Below are positions 13,301-45,764 of a stretch of DNA of 64,000 nucleotides, in pieces. Numbering within the stretch: the stretch's first letter is position 1; every line of letters starts with the position of its first letter. The stretch spans positions 22,589,449-22,653,448 of the forward strand of contig NC_135553.1 in assembly GCF_964340395.1 (NCBI RefSeq). The letters are read 5' to 3'. Origin of the DNA: Glandiceps talaboti (taxonomy: Eukaryota > Hemichordata > Enteropneusta > Spengelidae). The notes under the pieces are model-generated. The model did not search any database, was not told where the DNA came from, and saw only the letters and a list, made by a program, of their open reading frames with translations. The position numbers and the translations under genes were made by a program.

Positions 13301-16300
13301 CAAGATACCTGTGTGTCATGCATGCACTGTTGTACAACACCGAATACCAGACCATCAACATAGCGATCTCACAGCTGTGGCACAGCAGCATCGACAAGAA
13401 TTACAGAAACATGTAGAATACTTGGAGAAATCTCTTAAAAACATCCACATTACTAAACAAATGGTTGACGAAAAAATTACCGATCTAGCCGACTATCGGG
13501 ACAAACAAACAACACTGGTACATAAACACGCTCAGGAGAATGTACAGAAACTCGTACAGGCTGTAACACAACATGAAATGCAGTTAACTGAAAAACTTGA
13601 TGGCCAATATGCTGACATGACAAACACGGAACATAACAATGTAGCTAACCTTCAAGTCTTCGCTAACACTGTCACAAATGCAATAAGGGCCATGGACAAT
13701 CTTGTAAAACATGGAACATCAGCAGAGGTAATGAATTCATGTACAAATACAAACACATGCATGCAACTTCTTCAGAATATCGACATAGTAGATAAATGTT
13801 CGGAAAGGAACACAACTTTTAAAATACCAGAATTCTGTTCCAGTGAAATCACTCTAGAGGGCAGTCTTGGTACAATATCGTGCCAAACAATTACAAGGAC
13901 AGTTGAAGAAAACAGTTGTATGGAGACACCAGTGCAAGCTGCTCCCTCGATATGCACACTCTTGGATTATTCATCCCACACAGGTAATCTTCTATCTCAC
14001 CCTAAACAACCTTTCACAGCAGAGAATGTCCAATCTCATGCTCCACAACCTCTCGATGCAGGCCATCTCCAATCTCACTCTCAACAGTCTTTTGAAGCAG
14101 ATGATGTCAGATCCCATGCTCCACAACCTCTTGACGCAGACAATCTCAAAGCAATTTCAGACGAGTTTAAATCATCCCAAAGTGATGCAAACATTTCACA
14201 GCTGAAGAAAGAAGTGGGAATGCCAATTGCTTTACAAAGTGTTAAGAAAAGTGATGGTAACAACACTAACAAAGACACTCTGCCAACAGATGAGAGCTAC
14301 AATAAAACGATCGACATACTAAAAACTGACCAGACATATGTTGATACACACAGACTGACGAGAAAGAGACACGCAGAACCACTTGATACTGGTTCCGAAC
14401 ACACAACTAATCCTGACAATTCTGAGCATGGTACACCTCCTCCAGCCAAGTCAAGAGCTCTTCCATCAAGTTCAAAAATCAAACTTGAGAATTTGCAGCC
14501 AGTCAGACTATCAAACTTGCCTAAAACAGCACGACTTCTTGACACACTTTATGGTGTAGTGCAACACATCAGTTTGGGCTCCTCTCACAAGGAAATAACT
14601 GCGGAAATCCTAGATCCTAAGGGCATCATAACAAAACTGAATCTGAGTGAAGACCAAGATAGAAGAAGAGGGTGTCAGCTCATTCACATCACCACAGAGA
14701 CCAAAGGAAGACACACAGTGTCAGTCAAAATTGAAAATCACCACATTCAGGGATCCCCACACTATCTGAATGTATTTCCAACATGGAAACAAAAGCCGAA
14801 TTTTGGAGAAAACATCTGTGCCGATGGGGGTCATGACAACACAATGATTGGCATTGCAGTAGACAAAATGGGTCACATTGTCATGACAGAGTTTGAAAAG
14901 AGGCAGATTGTGGTACTGATGGCAGACGGCACACGTAAACGAGTCATAACATTTACAGGCAAGTTTCCGAAACCATTCCGTCCAACTGGCATAGCAGTGG
15001 CATGTAAAAACTATTACTTCATCACAGATTATGGTAATGCACAGGTAGTTGTCTGTACCAGCACTGGTGTATTCATTCAAAAGTTTGCTGCCAAACGGAT
15101 GAAAAATGCATGTAGCATTGCAATGAACAGCTCCAATGGGACAGTGTATGTTGTTGACAAATCTTCACATCTTGTACATAAATTCATGGGCGATAACAAG
15201 TCGTATGTCAATTCAATCGGAGGCTCTGGCAGTGGAGATGGGCAATTCAGAAACCCAAACAGTATTGCTGTAAACAAGAATGGCCACGTCATCATCTCTG
15301 ATGCAGGCAATCAACGTATCCAGGTATTAGATGCCACTGACCGGTTCCTCTACAGTATCCATGGTAACATGATTACAAGTCCGGTAGCGGTCACTGTTGA
15401 CATGGATGATCAGCTTTATGTATGTAACCTGTACGACACTAAAATACATAAACTGGACCAATATGGAAGGACTGTAAGTCATATCGAAACCAACAAGGAT
15501 GGCCTTATTTGGCCAAGGGCTATCGCTGTGGCCAACGCATTGCCATGTAAATTAGTTGTGATTGACAATGACACATCACTCTCCTGCATCAAAGTATTTG
15601 TTTGATGTGTTGCATGGCAACTGGCACAGGACACAACTTATTAACGTTGACAGGTGGCAAGTAACAATAACTCAGTGTTTAACTGACAATTTATCATCTT
15701 TCCAAAGGGGGAAAAAGGCAGAATTTTCAATACAGACTATATGTGGCATAATTTTGTATAGGAACCCCTGTAAAGTGACTGGGGAACACACATACATTTT
15801 ATCAATTATAATTAACATCAATGTCTGAAAGTAATGGTCCTGGCTTACAAGATGGATTTAACACTGGATCATTGCTTCTGTTCAGGGATCAAATTTTTCT
15901 ATATAAAATCTGCAAGACATCAGTTTTGCAAGTACAAATAACTACAAGCGTGAACAAACTGTCAATTTGTCACATTCAGTTTAAATAACATCATTGCTTG
16001 ACTGAAGAGCCTAAACTGGAGAATTGAATATTGCCCAGTGAGTTTTAGTGCATTTTCACAGGTGTGAAAGTTATTCCTCAATAACAACTTTTCCATGAAT
16101 AATGTAAACCAGTTCATGAAATACTCCAGTCTCTACCACCTTAGCTTATAGTACTTGGTCGATGCTATCTCTGCAATGGAACATTCAACTGTATGTTTTA
16201 AAGAATGACATGACATTTTGTTGTATTTTACCAAATTAATCATTCATATACAAATGTACAATAAAGTTCTGAGGATCATGGCAATGTTTGTTTCATACAT

Positions 16301-17698
16301 GTACTTGTCTATATTGTGATATTTTACTCACTTTTCTAATGACTGGGTCATCAGTTGTTGTGACTTTGTGAAACACACGGTTCACTCGCTTCAGCTTCTT
16401 GTCTAGTTTGGTTGTCACTCTATCATAGTTTTTATCATAGTATTCCATGGAACCTGCACATAGCCTGTGAAATACATATCAAGTGGTTAGCCTTGGTAAG
16501 GGTGTGATGCCATCGTGACAAACGCTAGACCCCATTTTAGATGTACTTTTTGGTAGGATCTGTCTGAAACAGTAGAACAAGTGCATGCCAACACTAATAC
16601 AATGCATGATAGTAAAGAAACTTTTTGTACCTAGGGATACAGGAAATATATCCCAAATTAAACCAAACATAACAAGAATTCAGAAAACTAGGCCCCTTTT
16701 TAGACCAACAGGCTGAAAATCATAGCCAAAAGAGCAGCACATCTTTGTATGGTCAATTCAACTATTCCATTCATGTGACATGTAGTTTACTCTTTACTTA
16801 CTGATTCTCTGGTTCAGAAACATCCATAAATTTCAGTTTACTCAATCTTGGGAAGTCCATTTCTTCCACAACCTTCCATGTTGGTCGTACTTCCACGGAT
16901 GCTTCACGGTTCTTGACAGGTCCTTTCTATATCAACAATAGCAAAATAAAGAGACACACAGTTAAAAAAAAGACACCATGATGTGAAGACGAGATGTTCT
17001 CTTGCCAATATTACTTGGGTGTAAAAACATGAAATACCTAAAAGGACATGGCTACACACATGGGAATCTCTAAATGGTACCAGTAGACATATTTGCAAAT
17101 TTAATATTTTTTTTTTACAGATGTAATGTGAGTCACGCTAGACACGTTACTGCATGTGCATGTATGTGCTGGAGGAAAAGTGGGAATTAGTAATTTACAT
17201 AGGCGATGACATCATGTACACAACTAGTAGCATTCTTGTTGTTGAAAGAAACATGTGTGTACACCATGATAAGAAATACTGCACAGAGTCTATTCATAGA
17301 CAGTAAACTATCAAAGTACAATAAGACCTAGGTAAACTCCATGTATGTTTCACATGTTTTCTACCAGTTATCCACCAAAATTACTGCCTGTCTATTACAA
17401 GATAGGGAAACTATAGTAACTTTAGATGTTTTCTCCTCTCGTTCCCAAGTTTTCAAACACCAGCAAAAACATTCACAGGTTGCATTACTGCCCCTTATAC
17501 ATGTACATGTATGTCAATACATGGCTTTGTTTGTATATCTACATGTATTGTAGTACTCTGTTGGTTCTTTTCATACAGACACATATGAAGTGTGCGATGT
17601 GAAACTATAGGAAATAATAAGTATGCAGGCTGTATGCTTGATGTATCACAATAGAACTGATTTGAATTCAAGTGCTTACATTTGTGTGTACTGTGTCA

Positions 17699-17730
<32 letters not shown>

Positions 17731-20687
17731 GACTATGTGTGATTGTACATTTGTCTGCACTGTGTATATTACTAGTAGTACCTGAAATCTGTTATCACTC
17801 CATTTCTGTCTACCAAACTGTTTTTGAAGTCTTCTCATTTGACGTTGCCTTTCTTTCTGGGCTTTTGTCAAAGTCTGCATCGACGCTTGGTTCCTCTGTT
17901 CTCTTCTCTCCCTGTCTCTTCGCAGGTTGCGCTAAGATAAAGATATAAAGTTCATAATCGTATGACAATCAAAAATGTTCAATTCCACTATAAATATTCT
18001 TTTTCCTAAACACATTGCTGTACTGAATGCACAAAAATGTTTTTTCCCCTCAAACTGGCCATATTCCAACCTGATAATACATGTACATATAATAATTGCA
18101 GAATAAAAACACACACGTAAAGTACATAAAACCTAGTAATAAACATGCAAATATGGAATTCACAGTGTATACCATAGTCTGTAAGATATGATATGCTGTG
18201 CCAGCCACACTATCAGCTATCGCTTGAAGATTTGAGTAGCCTGATAGGGCTTAACAACATGATGTATCTTACAGTGTATGTATACCACAGCAGTAGTTAT
18301 TGTACTTCTGGATTGAAAGATACACTTCTGAGTCACAATGTCCTCCCCACTATAGATAAAGCATGGTGCTAGCACCGACCATGTCATCCAGGCTACCATG
18401 CTTGGTAGATTTCTATTGCTTCAAAAGTGTTCTATGATCCTTGAGCTTTTAGTAATCTTTGAATGATACTATTATAATAATAATTTCACAGCAGAAATTG
18501 TTGATCCCAATCTCAATGTATGTGTAACATTGAAGATATGCATATTACATGCTGATCATTATGCAAATTACCAAGTTATTGATGGTTAATATATGTAAAT
18601 GAGTTGTCAACCTTACAACCTATCCTAGGTAGAACACTGTGTTTATACAATGTATATCATTATTACTTTTGTCTGAGGCAGACACAGTTCTTAAGTTTAC
18701 CTGTTGATTCATTCTGAATCTATTTCTCTGGTACAATGGTTTCTGGATCTTAGCGGTATCAACCAATTGGAAAGTTGATTCATCTTCTTCATGGTAGTAG
18801 GCATACTGAGTTCCAGAGCCAAACTGAGAATTATATTTTCCTGAGGAATTAAACCCAGAAAGAAATTTCAATAAAATAATAAAAAATAAAATCTGAGCAA
18901 GCTCAAAAACTTAAGTTTGATGACAACATTGTCAAATATCATTTTGATTTATTGTCCAAGTACTACAGAACCAATGACTTTGAATAGTGTTGGCAGTGTT
19001 TTGTTACTGGCAGTAAGTACTACTAGCCTAGATAAAATCTACTAAACTTCCCTAAGTATTTCATTATATTCCCAAAAAAATTTATCGTAAGGCCTAAAAA
19101 AAATTTTACGGTTCCATTTACGCTTAATTTTGGAATAGGTAGGTAGATTTTTTTTCATGTGTGAGTGTTTACATTTGTCGTTCAGGTAGTTATGTTTTCT
19201 GTTGTTTTCCATATGGTCTCTGTATTATTGGTTTCTACTCATCAGATGTACAGCCATTACAGATTGGGAGAACAGTTTTATATTGTCTTTTTAAGTTGAT
19301 GTTAGCAAGACCTCACAATTTTTGCGATATCATTATTTTGTTCTCGAATATGTTTTAAAAAAACCTTTTAGGGTCAGCCGTGAAAAACTAGGTGGGGTTG
19401 GGTAACCAGAATCAAAAAAAAAAAAATTTAAGCAAGTGTATAGGAAGCTTCTTTTTTTTTTTTAAAGATTGACATTAAGACAAAGTAGAAAGTCAAGTTA
19501 ATGTATATAAACTTTAGATTACTCATATATCAACACTTGAAGGGTGTAACGACCTGATTGCTATATACCAATACTGCTGGCACAATAATCTTGAAATGAC
19601 AACAAATTTCACTGTATACAACATACACTTACCTAAATAACGTTTATCTTGGTAAGTTGTTCCTGTCCAATCTGATACCTGAAAAAAAAAATTTAAAGAA
19701 CAGAAATTTAGTAAGTGTAAGAATTAATATGGTGAATGGATAGCAGTATTACAAGTCTACTAAAGGGATACATGTAGGTGACTGGTTATTATTGGTCAGA
19801 TTTGGCATAAAATTACACATGTATTTAAAGTTCATTGATTTTGTTTCAACTCTCAATGTTAACATTAAATGATCATTTTCAAATTATGACCAAACTGGCC
19901 CACTTTATACCCTCTTGTGAGTTATGTGCAACTCAGGATTTTACACAATCTATCTTCATTGTACTATAACTGCTCCCCCCCCCCCCACACACACACACAC
20001 ACACTCAAAGTGTCACACTGTTCCAACAGCTGTGTTCCTAAAATACATGTATCCCAACAACTTTCCAGAATCAAGATGCACTTTTATACCAACACAACAG
20101 AAATACTAGGTATTATAAGATACAAATTCTTCCAGGGTCACACAAATAATAGATAAATAAGACTAAATTTGCTAACCAGGTAACCCTATACCCTTCAAAG
20201 TAAGTGATAAAAAAATATTTACAGTATTTAAAAGTTATAAGTTAGGGTTGTACTGATTGCAGTCCTGCTTGCATACGGAGTAAGTCTCCTTCCTTCTCGT
20301 CTTCTGGTGTGAGGGTCATGTCGGTAATCTTAGACTCGTGCACCGTCTGCAAGCAGGGCTATACTGATTATGGATACTATACTCAGAGTCCAGTTTACCC
20401 CATACCGTTCTTTCTTTGAATAGACAGTAGTATTTTATTCTGGAATAATGTAAACCAAGTATGTAATGTGATTGTCATCAACGTTTATCATTCACGTTAA
20501 CGTCATAGTCACACAAACCGGTGTGTGAGATCCTAGTACAATATGTAACATGTGGACGTACCTTTCCAAGTCGATCTCCCTTTGAAAATGGTTGGTATGG
20601 CATATCTTTAAACTGTTCGGGTATTTCGCTTGGTCCCCAGCCATAGGCATTATCTTGAATCGTCGGGGGGACGAAATGAGCCGTCAT
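4552..20687 (-). CDS. EIF3D: Eukaryotic translation initiation factor 3 subunit D, 14 coding exons
   Basis: The product is subunit d of eIF3, which helps recruit mRNA to the 40S ribosome; in vertebrates it can also bind the 5' cap of selected mRNAs. Exons 5' to 3': 20687-20562, 19678-19633, 18840-18701, 17931-17782, 16926-16802, 16464-16332, 11259-11164, 10630-10582, 10026-9896, 9640-9555, 8263-8134, 7310-7165, 6077-5885, 4650-4552. They total 1650 nt (549 residues, against 548 in human) with all phases agreeing and GT-AG borders. Recognised blocks include [95 protein letters not shown] and [14 protein letters not shown]. The tail is acidic ([19 protein letters not shown]). An antisense gene sits in intron 6, and two exon edges have become minisatellites. 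The start ATG at 20687 gives the usual family N-terminus. Confidence 0.97.
5390..5555. repeat. Dispersed repeat family with TCTGGATGCCAA end, copy in EIF3D intron 13
   Basis: This segment closely matches 49314-49520 in the same orientation. Shared text includes AGTCTGGATGCCAA, AAACCACGTCTGGTCAAAG, GTTGTTCATCCAATCAGTGA, ACAGTGTATAA and ATATTTGGACATT. The copy here lacks an internal stretch found in the other. A short match to the end occurs at 24428-24460 and a reverse-complement match at about 22985-23010. It is probably a non-autonomous transposon family of undetermined class. Confidence 0.65.
6645..7152. repeat. 170-bp tandem triplication in EIF3D intron 12
   Basis: Three nearly identical 170-bp units lie in tandem; the marker ATCTTTGTGC recurs at 6661, 6831 and 7001. 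The units end a few bases from the exon 12 splice donor at 7165/7164. Each unit carries TGATGAATAGATAAAC and CAGTTTGGGGGTTGGCTAAG. No coding content is seen. Confidence 0.9.
7675..7718. repeat. (CA)n microsatellite
   Basis: An uninterrupted CA dinucleotide run lies in EIF3D intron 11, between exons 12 and 11 of the minus-strand gene. Confidence 0.95.
8614..9582 (-). repeat. 36-bp minisatellite copied from the EIF3D exon 10 / intron 10 junction
   Basis: There are about 27 units of 36 bp. On the coding (minus) strand the unit contains ATATTGCCTCTGTAGGATAC followed by AG and then GTA. That 22-bp block is identical to the last 22 nt of EIF3D exon 10 (9576-9555), and the following GTA is its 5' splice site. 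The real junction is the outermost unit of the array. About 15 of the other units keep GATACAG followed by GTA exactly; the rest have one or two substitutions (ATACATGTA, ATAGAGGTA, TATAGGTA). Because 36 is a multiple of three, long open frames appear on the minus strand, but they are repeat artefacts. Confidence 0.95.
10243..10302. repeat. (GT)n microsatellite
   Basis: A perfect GT run of roughly 30 units lies in EIF3D intron 8, between exons 9 and 8. Confidence 0.95.
11480..11880. mobile_element. MITE-like non-autonomous element, copy 2 (inverted relative to copy 1)
   Basis: Read on the minus strand, this block follows the same order of landmarks as the copy at 3050-3441: TTACATATGTAC, CTTGCACCAGTG, ATGCAAATGAGG, AACAGAACCCCAT, then a palindromic half that ends near 11488 in TGGGTTCTGTCAC. 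It lies in EIF3D intron 6, between exon 7 (ending 11259) and the nested TRIM gene. Short open frames here come from the palindrome. Confidence 0.65.
12113..12405 (-). mobile_element. tRNA-derived SINE
   Basis: Read on the minus strand, the element begins with a tRNA-like head containing TGGTTGAGCGGTTAG, which resembles the A box of class II (Ser/Leu) tRNAs. About 45 bp downstream is a perfect B box, GGTTCGAACC (12348-12339). A conserved body follows, with a GGGTACTCCAGTTTCCTCC-type motif often seen in marine invertebrate SINEs. The 3' end is an A/T-rich tail built of ATTT units (12113-12137), as expected for LINE-primed insertion. It lies in EIF3D intron 6, about 360 bp upstream of the nested TRIM gene. 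The matching open frames on both strands are not genes. Confidence 0.8.
12765..15605 (+). CDS. TRIM-NHL protein (RING, two B-boxes, coiled coil, filamin, NHL), intronless
   Basis: This is a single 946-residue open frame. The RING finger has C20, C23, C35, H37, C40, C43, C57 and C60. A B-box-1-like zinc site uses C101, C104, C113, C116, C121, C124, H128 and H137. B-box 2 runs from C164 to H199. A helical coiled coil spans about 205-330. A linker holds four 13-residue repeats (411-462). A filamin/Ig-like domain lies at about 590-672, with its signature at GRHTVSV and GSPHYLNV. Six NHL-type blades fill about 690-946 (for example [20 protein letters not shown]). The order is that of TRIM2/TRIM3/TRIM71 proteins, which are E3 ubiquitin ligases or RNA-binding regulators; which one it corresponds to cannot be decided here. 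The gene is antisense inside EIF3D intron 6. Lack of introns suggests a retrogene or an expanded intronless family. Start could be either of two adjacent ATGs. Confidence 0.92.
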   Translation: MMAANTPTLHLDFKTSPPLCKVCHHPFNNPKVLPCYHSFCEECLIELVNDDNKILHCVICNKDYQLSDATVSNLVLRSIISGSSKSDSTCIDTADVKQTMCEGCFKQVSENQCIDCAITMCRDCTKVHRNIPMTRGHWVVTLKDYIGTGSNNVDPLPLLSLKYCRTHSENKVEFYCKTCKIPVCHACTVVQHRIPDHQHSDLTAVAQQHRQELQKHVEYLEKSLKNIHITKQMVDEKITDLADYRDKQTTLVHKHAQENVQKLVQAVTQHEMQLTEKLDGQYADMTNTEHNNVANLQVFANTVTNAIRAMDNLVKHGTSAEVMNSCTNTNTCMQLLQNIDIVDKCSERNTTFKIPEFCSSEITLEGSLGTISCQTITRTVEENSCMETPVQAAPSICTLLDYSSHTGNLLSHPKQPFTAENVQSHAPQPLDAGHLQSHSQQSFEADDVRSHAPQPLDADNLKAISDEFKSSQSDANISQLKKEVGMPIALQSVKKSDGNNTNKDTLPTDESYNKTIDILKTDQTYVDTHRLTRKRHAEPLDTGSEHTTNPDNSEHGTPPPAKSRALPSSSKIKLENLQPVRLSNLPKTARLLDTLYGVVQHISLGSSHKEITAEILDPKGIITKLNLSEDQDRRRGCQLIHITTETKGRHTVSVKIENHHIQGSPHYLNVFPTWKQKPNFGENICADGGHDNTMIGIAVDKMGHIVMTEFEKRQIVVLMADGTRKRVITFTGKFPKPFRPTGIAVACKNYYFITDYGNAQVVVCTSTGVFIQKFAAKRMKNACSIAMNSSNGTVYVVDKSSHLVHKFMGDNKSYVNSIGGSGSGDGQFRNPNSIAVNKNGHVIISDAGNQRIQVLDATDRFLYSIHGNMITSPVAVTVDMDDQLYVCNLYDTKIHKLDQYGRTVSHIETNKDGLIWPRAIAVANALPCKLVVIDNDTSLSCIKVFV
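13995..14150 (+). repeat. 39-bp coding tandem repeat, four copies, in the TRIM-NHL linker
   Basis: Four exact 13-residue units follow the pattern S-H-x3-[PS]-[FL]-x-A-x3-[QRK], such as [13 protein letters not shown] and [13 protein letters not shown]. The repeat keeps frame and occupies residues 411-462, between the coiled coil and the filamin domain. Confidence 0.9.
16260..16265 (+). terminator. Candidate poly(A) signal of the TRIM-NHL gene
   Basis: AATAAA occurs 655 bp after the TRIM-NHL stop codon and 67 bp before EIF3D exon 6 on the other strand. If used, the nested transcript would end within intron 6 without overlapping an EIF3D exon. This is inferred from position only. Confidence 0.5.
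17701..17728. repeat. (GTCT)n microsatellite
   Basis: Seven GTCT units lie in EIF3D intron 4, about 55 bp from the splice donor of exon 4. Confidence 0.9.
20250..20368. mobile_element. Short inverted-repeat element in EIF3D intron 1
   Basis: The arm with CAGTCCTGCTTGCATACGG (about 20258-20277) is the inverted complement, with mismatches, of CCGTCTGCAAGCAGGGCTA (about 20343-20361). One arm is repeated at about 21935-21955 (ACCGTCAGCAAGCAGGACTA), downstream of the shared promoter. It is probably a small MITE with one full and one partial copy. Confidence 0.5.
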
Positions 20688-21019
20688 TTTTTCTATTGTA
20701 AATGAAATACGGCAAAGGCCCACATGTAACTCGTCGATTGCAAAAGATGGCGGCAGGAGTGCGCCCTCATTAGGTTAAACCTGTCCGTAAATTTTGTTGA
20801 AGGGTATGAATTATTAAAAATACACCCTAAGATATCAATTTTACCAAAGAGTATATATGTCAGTAAGTTTTTGTATATCTTATGAGAAGAATAACACTAT
20901 AATATTACGGAATCTACTACGAAAAGCTACGGTCAGAAAAGGGCGCCATCATTCAACTCTCGTGGGCATAGAAATTGGTGACGAGATCTCATACACCCAC
21001 GGACACGGAAGGAGCTGAA
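20688..21019. promoter_or_regulatory. Divergent promoter region between EIF3D and TRAF7
   Basis: The EIF3D start codon (20687, minus) and the predicted first TRAF7 transcript segment (plus) point away from each other across this interval. AAGATGGCGGC at 20744-20754 is a perfect match to the YY1 site often found just downstream of the start site in TATA-less housekeeping promoters. A strong splice donor (GCTGAA followed by GTGAGT, exon end 21019) is consistent with a non-coding first TRAF7 exon. A plausible acceptor lies at 22229/22230, upstream of the TRAF7 ATG. Transcription start sites themselves are not visible. Confidence 0.6.
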
Positions 21020-22287
21020 GTGAGTACGAATTTATTCAGAAACAGAGCAAGAACATATCCTCGATCATATCGATCAAACCGTAAGCAGATCGTGAGAATT
21101 GTCAAATTGTCTAGCTTCTTAAAGACAAAGCAGCTCAGATTTTGGATAAAGATACAACGGAGACTGGAAACCGAGCGGAAAGTATTCACAGCAATACCGT
21201 GGCGGGGTGAAGATCGATGGTCGATCTTCGACGACCAGATCGTGTTGTGACACTACAACTTGTGCAATAATGTTTATGTAAACATTTCAACAGGTGGCAT
21301 AAGTTCCGTCGGAAACTCTTATAATTGAGCAGGTAAACTTTCACTTCAATAATGCCCAAGCGACTTCTTGATTTCGTGTCGTAAGACATGATGACTTGTA
21401 TTGTGATACTTGACCGAAACTGGCAAAAGGTACAAAGTTGAAAAGTGCCGTCGTAATGATGTCACTGCAGTCAGATTAAAAAGATGTGACCTTGTTACCA
21501 TATATACCGTACGTCAATACAGTGGCGTGCAATTTGCATACTTCTTTGAAAGCAAGACGTCACTTGGGAAAGTTTTGTTGTTATTTTTAACCTATTCAAT
21601 ACAGGTGTGAATGGAACTTGTGTATCATTGTATGGCTTCTGAGTCAGACGTCATGCCAGTTGACTTGTGTTGGCTGCAACTTGGACTGTCCATAATATAT
21701 GTATGGATTTTCATTTAAATTGTGTTTCTAACACAAGCCTTTGAAGGACCAGGAAGATCCTCCATTATGGCAATTACATTTATATGAGCCAAAGTTTACA
21801 AAATGATATTGCAATGTTGAATCCATTAACAAATCCAAGTGAGATCTTTTACCAAGGTTCTAAAGATGTCTTTTTTAGTTTAGGTTTGTCCCCCCCCCTC
21901 CCTTCCTTCTGACACACTCAGTATCGCATCCTGTACACCGTCAGCAAGCAGGACTAAGTTTGTAATAGCTTCCATTTGGATGAAAGTCATATTATATCCT
22001 GAAATAAGGCCCTAATTTGTACATGTATGTCAACAGTGTCACTGCGGTATTTGTATACATATATTACAAATTTGATAGTGGGTGACATGAGGAAATACAT
22101 ATCAAAATGTCACGAACAAAAGAAATTTTTTTTTTTTCAAGTTTACATTTCAAGTCTCTTTAGTGTATAATACAATCAGTTCATGAAACTAAAACACTTT
22201 TGAAATTCATATTCTTTCATTGCATACAGGAACAAACAAATAACAATAAACACTAGAGAGTGAGGGGAAAGTTGTCATTCTTAGGGA

Positions 22288-44345
<22,058 letters not shown>

Positions 44346-44716
44346 TTAAAGTGACCATGTGGATGAGGATTGGATATTTATTTTGGATTTTTTAATTCAT
44401 AAAACAATTTTATCATGGCTTCCTACTTGAAAAATCAATGTGAAAGAACATCGACAAAGTGTGTATTTGTAACTCAATACATTGCAATCAACTAAAAAAA
44501 AATGTGTAAAAAGCTTGTTATTGTACGTACAATAACAAATATTTTATACATTTATTAATCTTTTGCAATTTATTGATTTACAAACAAGGACTTGGTATAT
44601 GTTGTTTCACATTGATTTTTCAAGTAGGAAGCCATGATAAAATTGTTTCATAAATTAAAAATCCAAAATAAATGTACAAAATAAATACCCAATTCTCATC
44701 CATATGGCCACTTTAA
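44346..44716. mobile_element. Palindromic piggyBac-like MITE flanked by TTAA
   Basis: The whole 371-bp block is one imperfect palindrome centred on TTGTACGTACAA (44521-44532), with arms of about 180 bp. It begins TTAAAGTGACCATGTGGATG and ends CATATGGCCACTTTAA, so both ends abut TTAA. The middle of each arm contains TTTTATCATGGCTTCCTACT, in opposite orientation. A TTAA target and no transposase indicate a piggyBac-type non-autonomous element. TTAA is common in AT-rich DNA, so the class is an inference. Confidence 0.75.
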
Positions 44717-44884
44717 GAAATCAACATGGTTTACTGTTTTTGTACATTATGACCGTTTATTTCACTTTCCAGTCTTAACTTTCTGTATATTTACACAGTA
44801 ATGTATTATCAGTGCCTTGTGTAATAAAATAACTATTATGATACTCTGTTGTGTACACTGTAAAAATTGATGAATAAATTAAAT

Positions 44885-45035
44885 GTACTACTCTGGCAAA
44901 CCGAGGTCTCGGTTTACTGAAATAGACACAGACTAAAATTCTAATCACAAATATTTACAATGTGTAAGATGACTGTAAACCAGAATATATACTATTCTGG
45001 CAGTCGAGGTCTCGGTTTAGACTCGAATTGAAACT
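44885..45035. repeat. Pair of short repeats with AAACCGAGGTCTCGGTTT palindrome
   Basis: ACTACTCTGGCAAACCGAGG and ACTATTCTGGCAGTCGAGG start two related segments about 110 bp apart, each containing GAGGTCTCGGTTTA. The first has the near-perfect palindrome AAACCGAGGTCTCGGTTT. A third, more diverged copy lies at about 35068-35130 in a TRAF7 intron (ACTACTCTGGCAATCAATTC). Confidence 0.6.
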
Positions 45036-45329
45036 CTAGTCAATGGTAGATGACACAATTGGGTGATAACAATGTCAATGTTGTGCAAATCTTGTCACTC
45101 TGTGATCAAGATAGTGTAGGCATTTCCAAAAGTTTTTACCAATATATTGATAGTTGATAGCTCTTGCACATTCCATACTTCTTGTAAATCACAACGATGT
45201 CTTTATATATTCCCTTGCCAGATCATCTAGCGATACCCTTATTCAAGAAGTAACATTGAGCGTAGAGGTCAACTTTTGTAAGTGAAGATGAATATGATGG
45301 TAGCTTCACACTCGTCCATTATTCTAACT

Positions 45330-45655
45330 GGTTTCACCTTTGATCTATTGACACGCCCACTATTCTGACAACTGCGGAATTTAGGACCAACATGAACAAG
45401 AACTGGCAAGAACAGCTACAAAAAACTGCTGAAGACAAAACAATTTTGAGAATAAACTCTGGCCCTCACAGGATTTGGTCCACTGTATCTAATAATATCA
45501 GAGATTTGCAACGTGCTGTAATCTAAAGTAGGCTCATTACCAGTACTTATAGGCTTCAGGCTATTATCGTAGCAAGTTCAACCAACACACACTCTGCACA
45601 AAAGAACCGGAAACACGTGATCACTTCATGAGCAAATCATACAACAAAGTCTATA
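45330..45655 (+). pseudogene. Decayed LINE reverse-transcriptase tail
   Basis: Translated fragments in shifting frames read WQEQLQKTAEDKTILRINSG, then SRLITSTYRLQ, then RSKFNQHTLCTKEPETRDHF. The last two are the typical C-terminal pattern of non-LTR retrotransposon polyproteins (a basic SRLLTGTYxLQ motif and a C-x-x-C…ET-x-x-HF zinc-knuckle-like tail, here with one cysteine of the pair missing). A stop codon and at least one frameshift interrupt it. It ends about 110 bp upstream of the ASMT-like gene. Confidence 0.6.
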
Positions 45656-45764
45656 GTTGAATGAGTTCTATTAAACATTTACCTGGCTACATGCACCCAC
45701 AAACGAAAAGCAACAACCTTGGAGTTAAAATCGTCAGTATAATTACTCCAAGTCTGAACTGAAC

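Noticed and set aside
20688-20723. Upstream extension of the EIF3D frame beyond 20687
   Set aside because: The extension begins with GTG, not ATG. The ATG at 20687 gives a family-typical N-terminus.
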